Source: an uncultured Rhodospirillaceae bacterium (GTDB lineage Bacteria; Pseudomonadota; Alphaproteobacteria; Rhodospirillales; Rhodospirillaceae). From it: a DNA stretch of 64,000 bases. Below the pieces are notes generated by a model. It was given only the letters and a program-made list of their open reading frames with translations, was not told where the DNA came from and ran no database searches. The position numbers were made by a program, and so were the translations under genes. The stretch is from assembly GCA_943787205.1 (NCBI GenBank), contig CALSLN010000006.1, positions 78,169-142,168 on the forward strand, written 5' to 3'. Of this stretch, positions 1 through 9,152 are shown piece by piece (within the stretch, counting starts at the first letter, position 1; each line of letters starts with the position of its first letter).

Positions 1-275
1 GGATACACCCGTTAATCGAGCGCTTGCCCATTTCCCTTACAAGAACCATGCCGACTTATAGGTCTGAGAAAGGTGTTTAAATTCAAAGGCTTATATCCTT
101 CGATTCTGGATGGAGCCTCCGGGTGATTATTATTTAACCAGCCACAACAAGGCAGCCCCCTGCCCGCCCATTTTTTAGGCACTATCGATGGCGTTCATTT
201 GCGCCATCCAAAGCTTTTCGCAGGCTCGCCAACCCGGTACGGTTTGGGCTCTCTCTGCACAAAAGGACGCTGCAT
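1..275. other. Left-edge region with no recognisable gene
   Basis: No frame carries a convincing protein and no RNA gene or strong hairpin is evident. The last 20 bases contain an AAAAGGA Shine-Dalgarno-like stretch about 9 bases before the presumed TTG start of the RidA gene, so this segment probably holds its leader and promoter. The window edge prevents saying what lies upstream. Confidence 0.4.
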
Positions 276-702
276 TTGGACCACCTCACCCATATCAACC
301 CGCCGACGTTGTCGGACAGTCTTGCCGTGGGCTATTCCCAGGTGATCGTCGCTAAACTAGGCCGGCTAGTGTTTGTCGCAGGCCAGGTGGGATGGGACGA
401 AAACAGTGAAATGGTTGGTGATGCATCATTTCCCGCGCAAGCCCGCAAGGCGATAGATAACGTGCGTGTTGCTCTGAACGAAGCCGGAGCCACCGGTGAC
501 GATGTCACACATGTTAAGTACTTCGTCGTGGGAGTAACCGAAGATCGGGTTGGCGAACTCATCGGTGGCACTCGGCGAGGCAAAACTCTTCAATCCCGAT
601 ACGACCGCCGACTGGGACGCTGACTCGGGGTCGAACAACTGGCCCGTGAGGCCACTCCTGTTGGCGGAAAATCGAAGTTCATCGCCGCCATTCCCGGACT
701 GA
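276..702 (+). pseudogene. RidA family protein, frameshifted
   Basis: RidA (YjgF/YER057c/UK114) proteins are small trimeric enzymes or binders that hydrolyse reactive enamine/imine intermediates. The first ~90 residues read cleanly, with the family signature FVAGQVGWDE, an ARKAIDNVRVALNEAG helix and the VTHVKYFVVGV strand. After about 555 the reading moves frame to give ALGEAKLFNPDTTA, then VEQLAR, and finally an IAAIP end typical of RidA near 700, so at least three frame changes are needed. Total length (~142 codons) fits the family. The start is taken as the TTG at 276 because an AAAAGGA motif precedes it. It is the first of a plus-strand run with rhodanese, a universal-stress gene and soeABC. 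It is either a broken gene or an error-rich sequence; the family call itself is secure. Confidence 0.7.
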
Positions 703-743
703 TCCTGTACGCGCCCACAATCTTCGAAAGCGAAACGCTCAGC

Positions 744-1099
744 TATGACACACTCTCCCCCCGGACCAAGTTTACTACGTTTCTCACTTGAACAAATTCA
801 GGACATGGCGCGCGGACTCAGACAGCGCAGTCGTCGTGGACGTCCGGGAGCAGAACGAGTGGGATGAGGCCCATATTCCGGGCGCCCATACTCTTGCCCC
901 TTATCCACCTTCGATCCGTGCTAGCCGTTCCCGATCCAGGAGACAAGCACCTCGTGTTCCATTGCCGGTCTGGGTCGTCGCTGCGGCTTGGCTTCCGAGA
1001 AGATGGTCGAGGCCGGACTATACCGGCGACAAATCAAGCGGATGGAGGGCGGGTTCCTGGCCTGGGAGTGCCGCTGGATACGACAAGGAGAACGGCTGA
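744..1099 (+). pseudogene. Rhodanese-like sulfurtransferase, frameshifted
   Basis: A single-domain rhodanese, which transfers sulfane sulfur through a persulfide on a loop cysteine. Pieces in different frames give the family landmarks in order: VVVDVREQNEWDEAHIPGA (about 828-885), then PDPGDKHLVFHCRSGS with the catalytic Cys codon near 964, then ASEKMVEAG, and finally RMEGGFLAWE close to the end. At least three frame changes are required. The ATG at 744 opens a frame leading into SLEQIQDMA, which suits a cytoplasmic single-domain rhodanese of about 118 residues; other starts are possible. It lies between RidA and a universal-stress gene, about 650 bases upstream of soeA. A role in feeding or clearing sulfur next to sulfite oxidation is inferred from position only. 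Confidence 0.7.
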
Positions 1100-1121
1100 T
1101 CGGACTGGCTGATTGCCAAGT

Positions 1122-1669
1122 ATGGCCACGGCCGCACCAATCCGCAGACAACACCGTCGTTGGGCGCGAGAGCGCGCTCGCGTACCTTCCTTGGTCGTTG
1201 TCGACGACTCCGAAGAGCTCAGCGAGCTGTGCTCCGCTACGCCCTGCAATCGCGCCCGACTCACCGGCGGTAAAGTCGCACTGACTCTATCGTCATCGAC
1301 ATGGATTCTAGCCAAGGATTTCCAGCACTGGCAGTTCGTCGGCAACCTGATGGAAGAAGAAGCACATGGAGGCAGCGGAGCAAACGCGCTTAAGCCGCCA
1401 CGCGGGCCCAGATCAGCAAAGGATTCAGGCTCCAGCACGCCTGACGCAGTACGTCCGCAACGGCAAGACCCGTTCGAAGATGAGCTCTTTGCCCTGGTCG
1501 CAGAGCATCCCGAGCATCTCCATTTTACTCCTCGGCTCTGCACCGGGCGAGAAGCCTGGGCCCGCTGGTGGAGGCAGTTACAGGCAAACACGCCGGCCAA
1601 ACCGGCATTCCGGTGACCATCGTTCCTGGCTCATTAAGTGCCCTCGATGAGATCGATCGTTTGACCTGA
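1122..1669 (+). pseudogene. Universal stress protein (UspA family), frameshifted
   Basis: Belongs to a UspA-type group seen in alphaproteobacteria (nucleotide-binding alpha/beta fold, general stress role). In successive frames one sees a basic N-terminus, SLVVVDDSEEL (the first beta strand with the conserved acidic residues), TGGKVAL, DFQHWQFVGNLMEEEA, a TQYVRNGKTR segment, ISILLLGSAPGEKPGPLVEAV (nucleotide-loop region), and TGIPVTIVPGSLS followed by DEIDRLT and the stop at 1667. Three or more frame changes are needed. The ATG at 1122 gives about 182 codons, normal for the group. It is separated from soeA by about 75 bases. The exact function cannot be told from the family; frame damage may be error or decay. 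Confidence 0.65.
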
Positions 1670-1744
1670 GCCGCTGAACGGCTAAATTCCACCGAACTGC
1701 AGTAATCGCTAGGCTCCTGTTTTGCGGCTGCGCGGCTACGGAGA

Positions 1745-4728
1745 ATGTTTATGCCCTTTGGCGCCCCGGCAGAGAACGATGGCGTCGATACGTCGCCACC
1801 GGTGGCCGACGAGGTCAAAACCACCACCTGCTACATGTGCGCCTGCCGCTGCGGCATCCGCGTCTTCCTGAAAGACGGCCAACTTCGCTACATCCAGGGC
1901 AACCGCGACCACCCGGTCAACAAGGGCGTCCTCTGCGGCAAGGGCGCGGCTGGGATCATGAACCACTCTCTCCCCGGCCCGTCTGCGTAAGCCCCTGAAG
2001 CGCGTCGGTCCCCGCGGCAGCGGCGAGTTTCGAAGAAATCGAGTGGGATGAAGCCCTCTCCACAGCGACGACGTGGCTCGGACGACATCCGCAAGAACTG
2101 ACCCTAAGAAACTGGCGTTCTTTACCGGGCCGCGATCAAAGCCAATCGCTTACCGGGCTGGTGGGCCAAAGCAATTCGGCACCCCCAATTTCGCCGCCCA
2201 CGGCGGCTTCTGTTCCGTCAACATGGCCGCCGGGGGACTCGTACTCTATTGGGGGCTCCTTCTGGGAGTTTGGCGAACCGGACTGGGACCACGCCCGCCT
2301 TTTCCTCATGTTTGGCGTCGCCGAAGACCACGACTCAAACCCCATCAAGATCGGTCTGGGCAAGCTCAAAGAACGCGGCGCTAAAGTCATCTGCCTTTAA
2401 CCCGGCGCGCACCGGCTACGCGGCGATCGCCGATGAGTGGGTTGGCATTCGGCCGGGCACGGACGGGTTGCTTGGTTCTTGCGCTTTGGTCCATGAGCTA
2501 TGCTGCGCGCCGGCAAAGATCGATCTCGAGTACCTCCTCCAATTACACCAATGCCGGTTGGCTCGTTCGACAGGCAGCCTGGCGACTGAGGACAAGACGG
2601 CTCTGTTCCTTCGTGGCTCCGGATGGCACACCCCTGGTAATCTGGGATCAGCAACCGCGGTCAAATACCGCTGCTGCCGCATACACGATGCTGGCGTCGC
2701 ACGCATCGCTCTAAGCGGGCACGCTATTCAGGTCGACGGGCGCATCCTGCTGTTCCTGTGTTCCAACTCATCGCCGACCGCTACACCGATGACGCCTACG
2801 CTCCGGATGCCGTCGCTGAGCGGTGTGGCCTCAGCCGCGGAAACGATCAAACGGCTTCGCAGCCGCAGAGATCGCCGATGCCGCCTTCAATCAATCCCCG
2901 TCAGCACTTCCGATCGCCTGGACCGATAGCTGACGGCACGCGCCATGAGACTATGGCCGGGCGCCCCGTCGCGATGCATGCCATGCGCGGCATCTCGGCG
3001 CACAGCAATGGAGTTCCAACCTGTCGCTGCGCTGCACCTGCTGCAGATGTTGATTGGTGCGGTCGACACACCCAGGGAGCTTTCGCTACAAGCCGCCCTT
3101 CCCGAAGCCTGCTCCCGCCGGGGCCCAGACGCCAGCCGGACAAAGCGTCATGCGCCAGAGGCACCCCTCTCGACGGCATGCCCCTCGGCTTCCCCAACCG
3201 GACCGGATGACCTGTTGCTCGAAGACGACGGCACACCCATCGGCGCATCGACAAGGCGTTTCACGTGGGAAAACCCCATGTCCGCCCATGGCGCGATGCA
3301 CCGGGTCATCGCGAACGCCGCCGCGGGTGACCCCTACCCCATCGACACTCTGTTTCTGTTCATGGCCAATATGGCCTGGAACTCGTCCATGGATGTCCAA
3401 GGCACCCTAGACGCCCTGACGGCGACTAGATCCCGATACGGGCGACTACCGCATTCCTCACATCATCTACAGCGACGCCTACGCGTCTGAAACCATCCCC
3501 TATGCGGACCTCATTCTGCCCAGACACGACCTATCTCGAACGCTGGGACTGCATCTCCCTTCTCGACCGGCCCATCAGCGATGCTGAAGGCGCTGGCGAC
3601 GCTATTCGCCAGCCCATCGTCGAGCCCGACCGCGACGTGCGGCCCTTCCAAACTGTCCTTCTCGACCTCGGTGCGCGACTAGGGTTGTCCGGGCTTCGTC
3701 AATGAGGACGGTAGCAGCCCAAAGTTTCCCGGCGGGTATCCCGACTACATTGTGAATCACGAACGGGCGCCGGGGGTCGGGCCGCTCGCCGGTTGGCGGG
3801 GCGAAGACCGGCAGACAGCCAGGGCAAGGGCTCGAGTCAACCCGGACCAGCTTGGAACGCTACATTGAGAACGGTTGCTTCTGGCGCGGTCGACATGCCG
3901 GTTGAGGCCCGCTATTCTACAAGATGGCCAATCAGGCCTACCTGGACTGGGCGGTCGGCATGGGCTTTCCTCGGATCTGCCGATCCACATCGTCATGCAA
4001 CTGTACTCCGAGCCCGTGCAGAAATTCCGCAATGCGGCGCACGCGGCCTTGGGAAAGTCAACCAACCACCGGACCACCTTGCGCGAGCGTGTTGAGCAGG
4101 CCTGCGACCCGCTCCCCAGTTGGTATCCAACCCTCGAAGACGAGCGCTACGGACCCTGAGGCCTTTCCGCTGCACGCACTTAACGCAGCGCCCCATGCAC
4201 CACTACCACTCTTGGGGGTCACAGAACGCGTGGCTGCGCCAGATCACAGCCCAGAACCGCCTGTTTGTTCACCATGATACGGCGGCCATGTTCGGCATCG
4301 CCGATGACGATTGGGTCTGGGTGGAATCGCGTCACGGCCGGGTCAAAGGGCCAAGTCAAGCTGGTCGACGGCGTCAATCACAGATACCGTGTGGACCTGG
4401 AATCGCCATCGGCAAACGTCGTGGTTCAGCTGGGGATTGGAGAAAGGCTGCCCCTGAGGTCAAATCAGGGCATTCCTGCTCAACCACATCATCCCTGACA
4501 AGTCGGACGACGGCGCAGGCTGTCGAACTCTGACCCTGTTCACCGGGCAAGCCGCCTGGTTCGACCTCCGCGTTACGCATCTCCAAGGCGGAACCTGATG
4601 AGCAGGGCCGAGACGGAGCCGATGTTCGAACCGAAGTACCAGACCCTTCCTGGCGCATGCACCGCGTCCTGGGAATCGCGATTAGACTGTGGCGCAAGCT
4701 TTCGCAAACCCGGGAGCCGGCGGAATGA
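1745..4728 (+). pseudogene. soeA: SoeA, sulfite dehydrogenase molybdopterin subunit, frameshifted
   Basis: Catalytic subunit of the membrane-bound cytoplasmic sulfite:quinone oxidoreductase SoeABC, a bis-MGD molybdoenzyme of the DMSO-reductase superfamily. The N-terminus is in one frame: Cys29-x2-Cys32-x3-Cys36-x27-Cys64 binds the first [4Fe-4S] cluster. Other frames carry KLAFFTG, TPNFAAHGGFCSVNMAA (active-site region), FGEPDWDHARLFLMFGVAED, SNPIKIGLGKLKERGAKV, TGYAAIADEWVGIRPGTDG, VWVESRHGRVKG and GQAAWFDLRV near the C-terminus. These match SoeA more closely than formate or nitrate enzymes. About ten or more frame changes occur, so no intact product is encoded as written. The stop TGA overlaps the soeB ATG as ATGA. 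About 994 codons agrees with the family length. Downstream soeB and soeC in order support the call. Confidence 0.8.
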
Positions 4729-5482
4729 CCTGCCTCCCTGATAAGACAACGCGGAAACTCGGGTCTGGTGATCGACCTCGACACCTGCGTCGGCTGCCAG
4801 GCCTGTGTCACCAACTGCAAGGAATGGAACACTGGCGGCCCACATGGCGCCCCTCACCGACACCAACCCCTACGGCGCAGAAGCCGACGGCGTTTGGTTC
4901 AACCGGGTGCACAGCTACGAAGTGACCACGCCCGAAGGCAGCAGCCGGAGCCTCCACTTCCCGCGCTCTTGCCTCCACTGCGAGGATGCCGCCTGCGTCG
5001 CCGTTTGCCCGACTGGCGCGTCCTACAAACGCACATCCGACGGCATCGTTCTGGTGGATGAAGACAAATGTATTGGATGCAAACTCTGTTCCTGGGCTTG
5101 CCCCTATGGCGCGCGGGAATATGACGTCTTCGAAGGCGTTATGAAGAAATGCACTTTGTGTGTTGATCGCATCTACAATGAAAACTTGGATGAAGAAGAC
5201 CGCGTCCCGGCCTGTGTTTTGAGCTGCCCGACAGGCGCGCGTCACTATGGAGACCTTAGTGATCCGCAGTCCGACGTCTCCAGACTGGTCCGTAAACGAA
5301 ATGGACAAGGACCTCATGCCGGAGATGGGGTATCGCACCGACCAACAAGTATTTGCCTCAACGAGAAAAGACAACGAACACGGCATCTGGACGAAGCCCA
5401 GCCCTAGAGCCTTTGGAAGACACCTCCGGAGCATCAGGTTTGCTAGGCTGGGTCCGATCGTATGCTCGAGCGGATGGATTAG
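4725..5482 (+). pseudogene. soeB: SoeB, sulfite dehydrogenase iron-sulfur subunit, frameshifted
   Basis: Electron-transfer subunit with four [4Fe-4S] clusters, carrying electrons from SoeA to SoeC. The ATG at 4725 opens LPDKTTRKLG, then after a shift VIDLDTCVGCQACVTNCKEWN (first cluster motif). From about 4850 to 5280 one frame is intact: SCLHCEDAACVAVCPTGASYKR, CIGCKLCSWACPYGAREYD, KKCTLCVDRIYNENL and ACVLSCPTGARHYGDL. After about 5280 the reading shifts again to DLMPEMGYR, then to a KYLPQRE-like end, finishing as MLERMD with stop at 5480. The cysteine pattern and flanking residues are those of SoeB/DmsB-type ferredoxins. ATGA overlap with soeA implies translational coupling. At least three frame changes. 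Confidence 0.82.
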
Positions 5483-5492
5483 GGTACAGACC

Positions 5493-6450
5493 ATGCATCC
5501 AGCCGCTTCCGTTATACCTTTTCACCACAGCCTCTGGCGTTGGCTATGGCATCCTTGCGCTTGCGCCATTACTCGTCAGCTACGGCGTCTTGCCAGATGA
5601 TAACCGATGGCTCGGTGCATCCCTTATGCTGCCTGCGCTTGGGCTCGTAACCATCGGACTTTTGTCCTCAACTTTTCACCTGGGACATCCCGAGCGCGCG
5701 TGGCGTGCGATCAGCCAGTGGAAATCATCTTGGCTCTCTCGCGAAGGCGGTTATGGCAATCTTTTCCTACGCGCCTGCCCTCGACCTATTCCTATGCTTG
5801 GATCGTGCTTGGCCGCGTCGATGGGCCTTGGTGTGTGGGCTGGGTTCGCAACTGTATTAACGGCGCTTGCGACACTGTTCACGACCGGCATGATCTATCG
5901 GTCACTCAAACCTATTCCAGCCTGGGCTACGGATTGGACCGTTGCTGGATACTTAAGTCTCGGCCTTTTGACTGGGTTAACTGTCTTGGTCGCCGTTGCC
6001 ACCGGATTTGGCCTGCACCCCGTACGCTTTCAAACACTTGCCATTATCCTGGTCTTAGCCGCAGCGATTGCGAAGAACGGGTACTGGGCCCGGCCTCCAT
6101 AAAGCTTGGGAAGAGCATGCACAGAACGCCGGATCAGCAGTCGCATCTCCTGGCAATACGGTTCGGACTGTGGAATGGCCCCATACGGAAGCCAATTACG
6201 TTCTCAAAGAAATGGGATATCGCGTTGCACGCAAGCATGCAGACCTCTCTAAGGAAGCTCGCTCGCAATCTTCTCTTGGTCGTTCCGGCCGCAGCGCTCT
6301 GCGTAATGCCGTCGATCGTCCCCTTACCCTATCTCATCTGGATTATTTTTCCCTGGCGCCCTCTTAACGCTAGCAGGCGTCGTTATCGAGCGCTGGCTGT
6401 TCTTTGCCGAGGCCAAGCATGTGGTGACGCTGTATTACGGGCTCGATTGA
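5493..6450 (+). pseudogene. soeC: SoeC, sulfite dehydrogenase membrane anchor, frameshifted
   Basis: DmsC/NrfD-like integral membrane subunit that passes electrons to quinone. The start at 5493 gives MHPAASVI; after a shift the frame reads FTTASGVGYGILALAPLL, a long run of membrane helices to about 6090, with SSTFHLGHPERAWRAISQWKSSWLSREG (a conserved DmsC-type loop), GMIYRSLKPIPAW and TGFGLHPVRF. The rest moves between frames: EMGYRVARKHA, SHLDYFFLAP-like, then GVVIERWLFFAEAKHVVTLYYGLD and a stop at 6448. About 319 codons and the helix pattern match SoeC. Ten bases separate it from soeB, completing a soeABC operon. At least three frame changes break it as written. Confidence 0.8.
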
Positions 6451-6551
6451 ATTCGGTCATGCTCTCCGGGGCGATGCAATCTAGCCCCAAGACATGAAGG
6501 TGGCAGCTCTTTCGAATAGTAATACCTTCAGATATAATCGCTTTGATTGTG

Positions 6552-6570
6552 CCCTAAATTTAAGTTAGGG
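6552..6570 (+). terminator. Weak hairpin downstream of soeC
   Basis: CCCTAA and TTAGGG form a perfect 6-bp stem around a 7-base loop about 100 bases after soeC. A T-run follows only 18 bases later, so this is at best a weak intrinsic terminator or a leader hairpin for the lipoprotein gene that starts at 6611. Confidence 0.25.
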
Positions 6571-6610
6571 TTGCATTATTCAAGCCATTTTTTTCCTGGG
6601 GTTGAGGGTA

Positions 6611-6999
6611 ATGATTGCTCGTATTTTCACGATGGTATTCGTTCTACTCTGGCTAGCCGCGGTGCAGCACCTACTCTTCTTCTTCCGTAACACCGATATC
6701 GAGTTACGAAAGCGAAAGAGCGCAGCCAAGCAACCCAACCTCCATCCTCGTGATGGAAGGAGATATTACTGATCGGACCTACACTGTCCTTGGCGACATA
6801 AAAGTAACCGTCAATAAGACGACCATCTTTAACAAAGACCCAAGCCCTGCACTCGTCGATGAAGAAACTGAGAGAAAAAGCGGCCAAGATGGGAGCCGAC
6901 GCAGTCATCTTGGTTAGATATGGAACTGTTGGTGTATCAATGATGAGTTGGGGATCATTGGATGGGCTGTACCCCGTCAGCACCAATGGAACTAATTAG
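6611..6999 (+). pseudogene. Small lipoprotein of unknown function, frameshifted and cut by an IS
   Basis: The ATG at 6611 gives a hydrophobic signal segment (MIARIFTMVFVLLWLA). After one frame change a cysteine follows directly (GCSTYSSS), so the reading is a lipoprotein with an L-A-G-C-type lipobox. The mature part includes ILVMEGDITDRTYTVLGDIKV, NKTTIFNKDPSPALVDE and, after a second shift, KLREKAAKMGADAVILVRYGTVGVSMMSWG. This resembles small exported proteins with a conserved 'lGdI' strand followed by 'GADAVI'. I know no function for the family. The stop codon TAG uses T6997 plus the first two bases of the IS inverted repeat (6998), so the natural C-terminus has been lost. Confidence 0.55.
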
Positions 7000-7052
7000 G
7001 GTAATTGCATAAGGGAGCGTTTTTGGCTCATCGTCACCGTAAGGAGTGAACG

Positions 7053-7427
7053 ATGAGACAGAGAACAGAACGTCATCAAGAAGCAGCAGACCGGACTGTA
7101 AAGGATATCCGGCGTAAGACGCGCAAGCGTTATTCTTCCGAGGAGAAGATTCGTATTGTGCTCGCCGGATTGCGGGGCGAGGACAGCATTGCCGAGCTTT
7201 GTCGTCAGGAGGGCATTGCCCAGGGCCTGTATTATACCTGGTCGAAGGAGTTCCTTGAAGCTGGGAAGAAGCGCCTGGCTGGTGATACGGCACGTGAGGC
7301 CAACACAGGCGAGGTCAAGGATCTTCGCCGCGAGGCGCGTGATCTCAAGGAGGTTGTGGCTGAACAGGCCCTCGAACTGCGTCTGCTTAAAAAAAGCATG
7401 ATCGGGGATGGGGGAGACGAAGAATGA
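7053..7427 (+). CDS. IS3-type transposase OrfA (helix-turn-helix subunit)
   Basis: A 124-residue DNA-binding subunit that recognises the IS ends. Residues ~20-70 form an IS3/IS911-type helix-turn-helix (RYSSEEKIRIVLAGLRGE, then SIAELCRQEGIAQGLYYTW). The C-terminal third is a charged coiled-coil segment (LRREARDLKEVVAEQALELRLLKKS) expected to mediate oligomerisation. The start at 7053 has an AAGGAG ribosome site about 9 bases upstream. Its stop overlaps the OrfB start as ATGA, so OrfB can be made by translational coupling; a programmed -1 frameshift as in many IS3 elements is not required. Confidence 0.88.
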   Translation: MRQRTERHQEAADRTVKDIRRKTRKRYSSEEKIRIVLAGLRGEDSIAELCRQEGIAQGLYYTWSKEFLEAGKKRLAGDTAREANTGEVKDLRREARDLKEVVAEQALELRLLKKSMIGDGGDEE

Positions 7428-8404
7428 GATACCCTGCCTCCGAGAAGCTTGAGATCATCAAGCTGGTTGAACAGTCGCACCTGCCGGCCAAACGCACATT
7501 GGATAAGCTCGGGGTTCCCCGCACCACCTTCTACCGCTGGTACGACAAGTATCTGGAGGGCGGGGTAGAAGCTCTCGAAGACAAGTCGCCCAAGCCGTCG
7601 CGGGTGTGGAACCGGATCCCGGATGACATCCGTGACCGGATTATCCATATGGCCCTGGAGAACCCGGAGCTGTCGCCCCGGGAACTGGCGGTACGCTTCA
7701 CTGATACGCAGGCCTACTTCGTCTCGGAAGCTAGTGTTTACCGGCTTCTCAAGTCCCATGACCTGATCACCAGCCCAGCCTTTGTGGTGATCAAGGCAAG
7801 CAGTGAGTTCAAAGACAAGACGAGCCGTATCAACCAACTCTGGCAGACCGACTTCACCTACATCAAGGTGATCGGATGGGGTTGGTTTTATCTGAGCACC
7901 ATCCTGGATGATTACTCGCGTTACATCATCACCTGGACTCTCTGCACGACCATGAAGGCCAGTGATGTGATGGACACTTTGGAACGGGCCTTACAGGCCT
8001 CAGGCTGTGATCAGGTTGAGGTTCAACACAAGCCACGTCTGCTCTCAGACAATGGACCGTCTTACCTCTCTGGTGAACTGGCCGAGTGGCTCGCTGACAA
8101 CGGTATGGATCACGTGCGTGGTGCTCCCTATCACCCACAGACGCAGGGCAAGATTGAACGGTGGCATCAGACTTTGAAGAACCGCATCTTGCTGGAAAAC
8201 TACTTTCTACCGGGTGATCTCAAGGCCAACATCGGACGCTTCGTCACCTACTACAATCACCACCGCTATCACGAGAGTCTGAGCAATCTGACACCCGCCG
8301 ATGTCTACTTTGGTCGCGGCGAAACCATTCTAATCGAAAGGGAAAGGATCAAACGAAACACCATCAAACAACGGCGCTTGCAACACCGCAAAGACGCCGC
8401 TTAA
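7424..8404 (+). CDS. IS3-type transposase OrfB (DDE integrase catalytic subunit)
   Basis: A 326-residue catalytic subunit. The N-terminal ~110 residues carry a second winged/HTH region (RTTFYRWYDKYLEGG, then ASVYRLLKSHDL). The rve integrase core follows with the DDE residues in LWQTDFTYIK (first Asp), LLSDNGPSYLS (second Asp) and QGKIERWHQTLKNRI (Glu). The C-terminus ends in HHRYHESLSNLTPADVYFGR, typical of IS3-group transposases. Length is normal for the family and the frame is intact, in contrast with the broken genes to the left. It overlaps OrfA by 4 bases. Confidence 0.92.
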   Translation: MRYPASEKLEIIKLVEQSHLPAKRTLDKLGVPRTTFYRWYDKYLEGGVEALEDKSPKPSRVWNRIPDDIRDRIIHMALENPELSPRELAVRFTDTQAYFVSEASVYRLLKSHDLITSPAFVVIKASSEFKDKTSRINQLWQTDFTYIKVIGWGWFYLSTILDDYSRYIITWTLCTTMKASDVMDTLERALQASGCDQVEVQHKPRLLSDNGPSYLSGELAEWLADNGMDHVRGAPYHPQTQGKIERWHQTLKNRILLENYFLPGDLKANIGRFVTYYNHHRYHESLSNLTPADVYFGRGETILIERERIKRNTIKQRRLQHRKDAA

Positions 8405-8451
8405 AATCAACAAACATGATGGGCCAAACTCTCTCTTAGTTTATCAACCCT

Positions 8452-8682
8452 TCTGTTCCAAATACTTTGATGACGGACAGATGGGTCCACCTCTCTTTCA
8501 CCATCGATCAGGATGGCTTTGTCCAAGATATCGAAATCGTAAATAGAGAAGGCCACAAAAGCTTTGAACGATCGGCTAAACGTGCGCTCTCCGAGTGGAG
8601 ATACGCGCCAGCTGTCGTCGATGGAGAATTCGTGCCACGCCACAACAATGAGGTTGTTATTACCTTTGAGTTAGAGCGCTAG
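8452..8682 (+). pseudogene. TonB C-terminal domain fragment truncated by the IS
   Basis: The frame is open from the first base after the IS right end. It reads WVHLSFTIDQDGFVQDIEIV, then FERSAKRALSEWRYAPAVVDG and VVITFELER at the end, the hallmarks of a TonB/TolA-type C-terminal domain that contacts TonB boxes of outer-membrane receptors. The N-terminal membrane anchor, the proline-rich stretch and the start of the domain are missing, so this is the 3' remnant of a longer gene. Internal initiation at 8470 (ATG) would give only part of the domain. Probably non-functional. A TonB-dependent receptor (54.0-56.6 kb) is in the same window. Confidence 0.75.
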
Positions 8683-8809
8683 GCCAGGGCCAGAAATCGG
8701 GCAGATATCCGCTAATGACTCTCTTTTTGTTAACTATTGCGACGTAGCCGCAACCTGAAAAATCGTATGTCCGGCTTAGACTATGAGCCGACGAGCGAGA
8801 GGAACAGGC

Positions 8810-9148
8810 ATGACTACGGCAAAATATACGGCTCGCTTTACGACAGCAGGACGAATCACTGCGATTGAGTCGTGGCTGGACCAAAACATTAAAGGCAAAT
8901 GGTCATTCAAATTGGAGAATGTCTCTGAAGACATGTCCAAAAAAGACTACGTCCTCATGTTTGATGATGAGGTCGATCGCAACGCCTTCAGAACACGTTT
9001 CACCCCAGCCAAGCGAACTGGAAAGCCGACCAGGAATACTGTGAGTCATGGCCGACGACACAAGGTCCACTCGATCGTGAGGTCCGTCGTTGTTGATATG
9101 CCAGTCCGAGCTTGGATTGCTCTGGGACGCCCCTTCTACAGGGGCTAA
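8810..9148 (+). CDS. Small protein of unknown function
   Basis: The ATG at 8810 is chosen because GAGAGGAA lies 7-9 bases upstream; an in-frame ATG at 8783 has no such site. The first ~70 residues (TTAKYTARFTTAGRITAIE, KWSFKLENVSEDMSKKDYVLMFDDEVDRNAFRTRF) look like a compact alpha/beta domain and have normal composition. The last ~40 residues are basic and irregular (RTGKPTRNTVSHGRRHKVH), which may mean that a frameshift has replaced the natural end after about codon 70. I do not recognise the family. No signal peptide or membrane segment. It converges with the GST genes. Confidence 0.45.
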   Translation: MTTAKYTARFTTAGRITAIESWLDQNIKGKWSFKLENVSEDMSKKDYVLMFDDEVDRNAFRTRFTPAKRTGKPTRNTVSHGRRHKVHSIVRSVVVDMPVRAWIALGRPFYRG

Positions 9149-9152
9149 CGCT

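Larger units (their letters stand above)
6998..8451 (+). mobile_element. IS3-type insertion sequence, about 1.45 kb
   Basis: Two ORFs (HTH protein and DDE transposase) lie between imperfect inverted repeats of about 35 bases. Reading inward, both ends start AGGGT and share a TAAG-GAG core and TTTGGC(T/C)CATC. No 3-base target duplication is visible: the left flank is ATT and the right flank TCT. The left end supplies the stop codon of the lipoprotein gene, and the right end abuts the middle of a TonB C-terminal domain in frame. The missing duplication and two unrelated truncated neighbours suggest that an IS-mediated deletion followed insertion, or recombination between two copies. Both transposase ORFs are intact, so the copy may still be active. 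Confidence 0.85.

Noticed and set aside
1745..4728. Multiple programmed frameshifts or split genes in soeA
   Set aside because: Ten or more frame changes at irregular places cannot be programmed recoding; error or decay is the simpler explanation.
7424..7427. Programmed frameshift in the IS
   Set aside because: OrfB has its own ATG overlapping the OrfA stop, so coupling explains expression and no slippery heptamer is evident.
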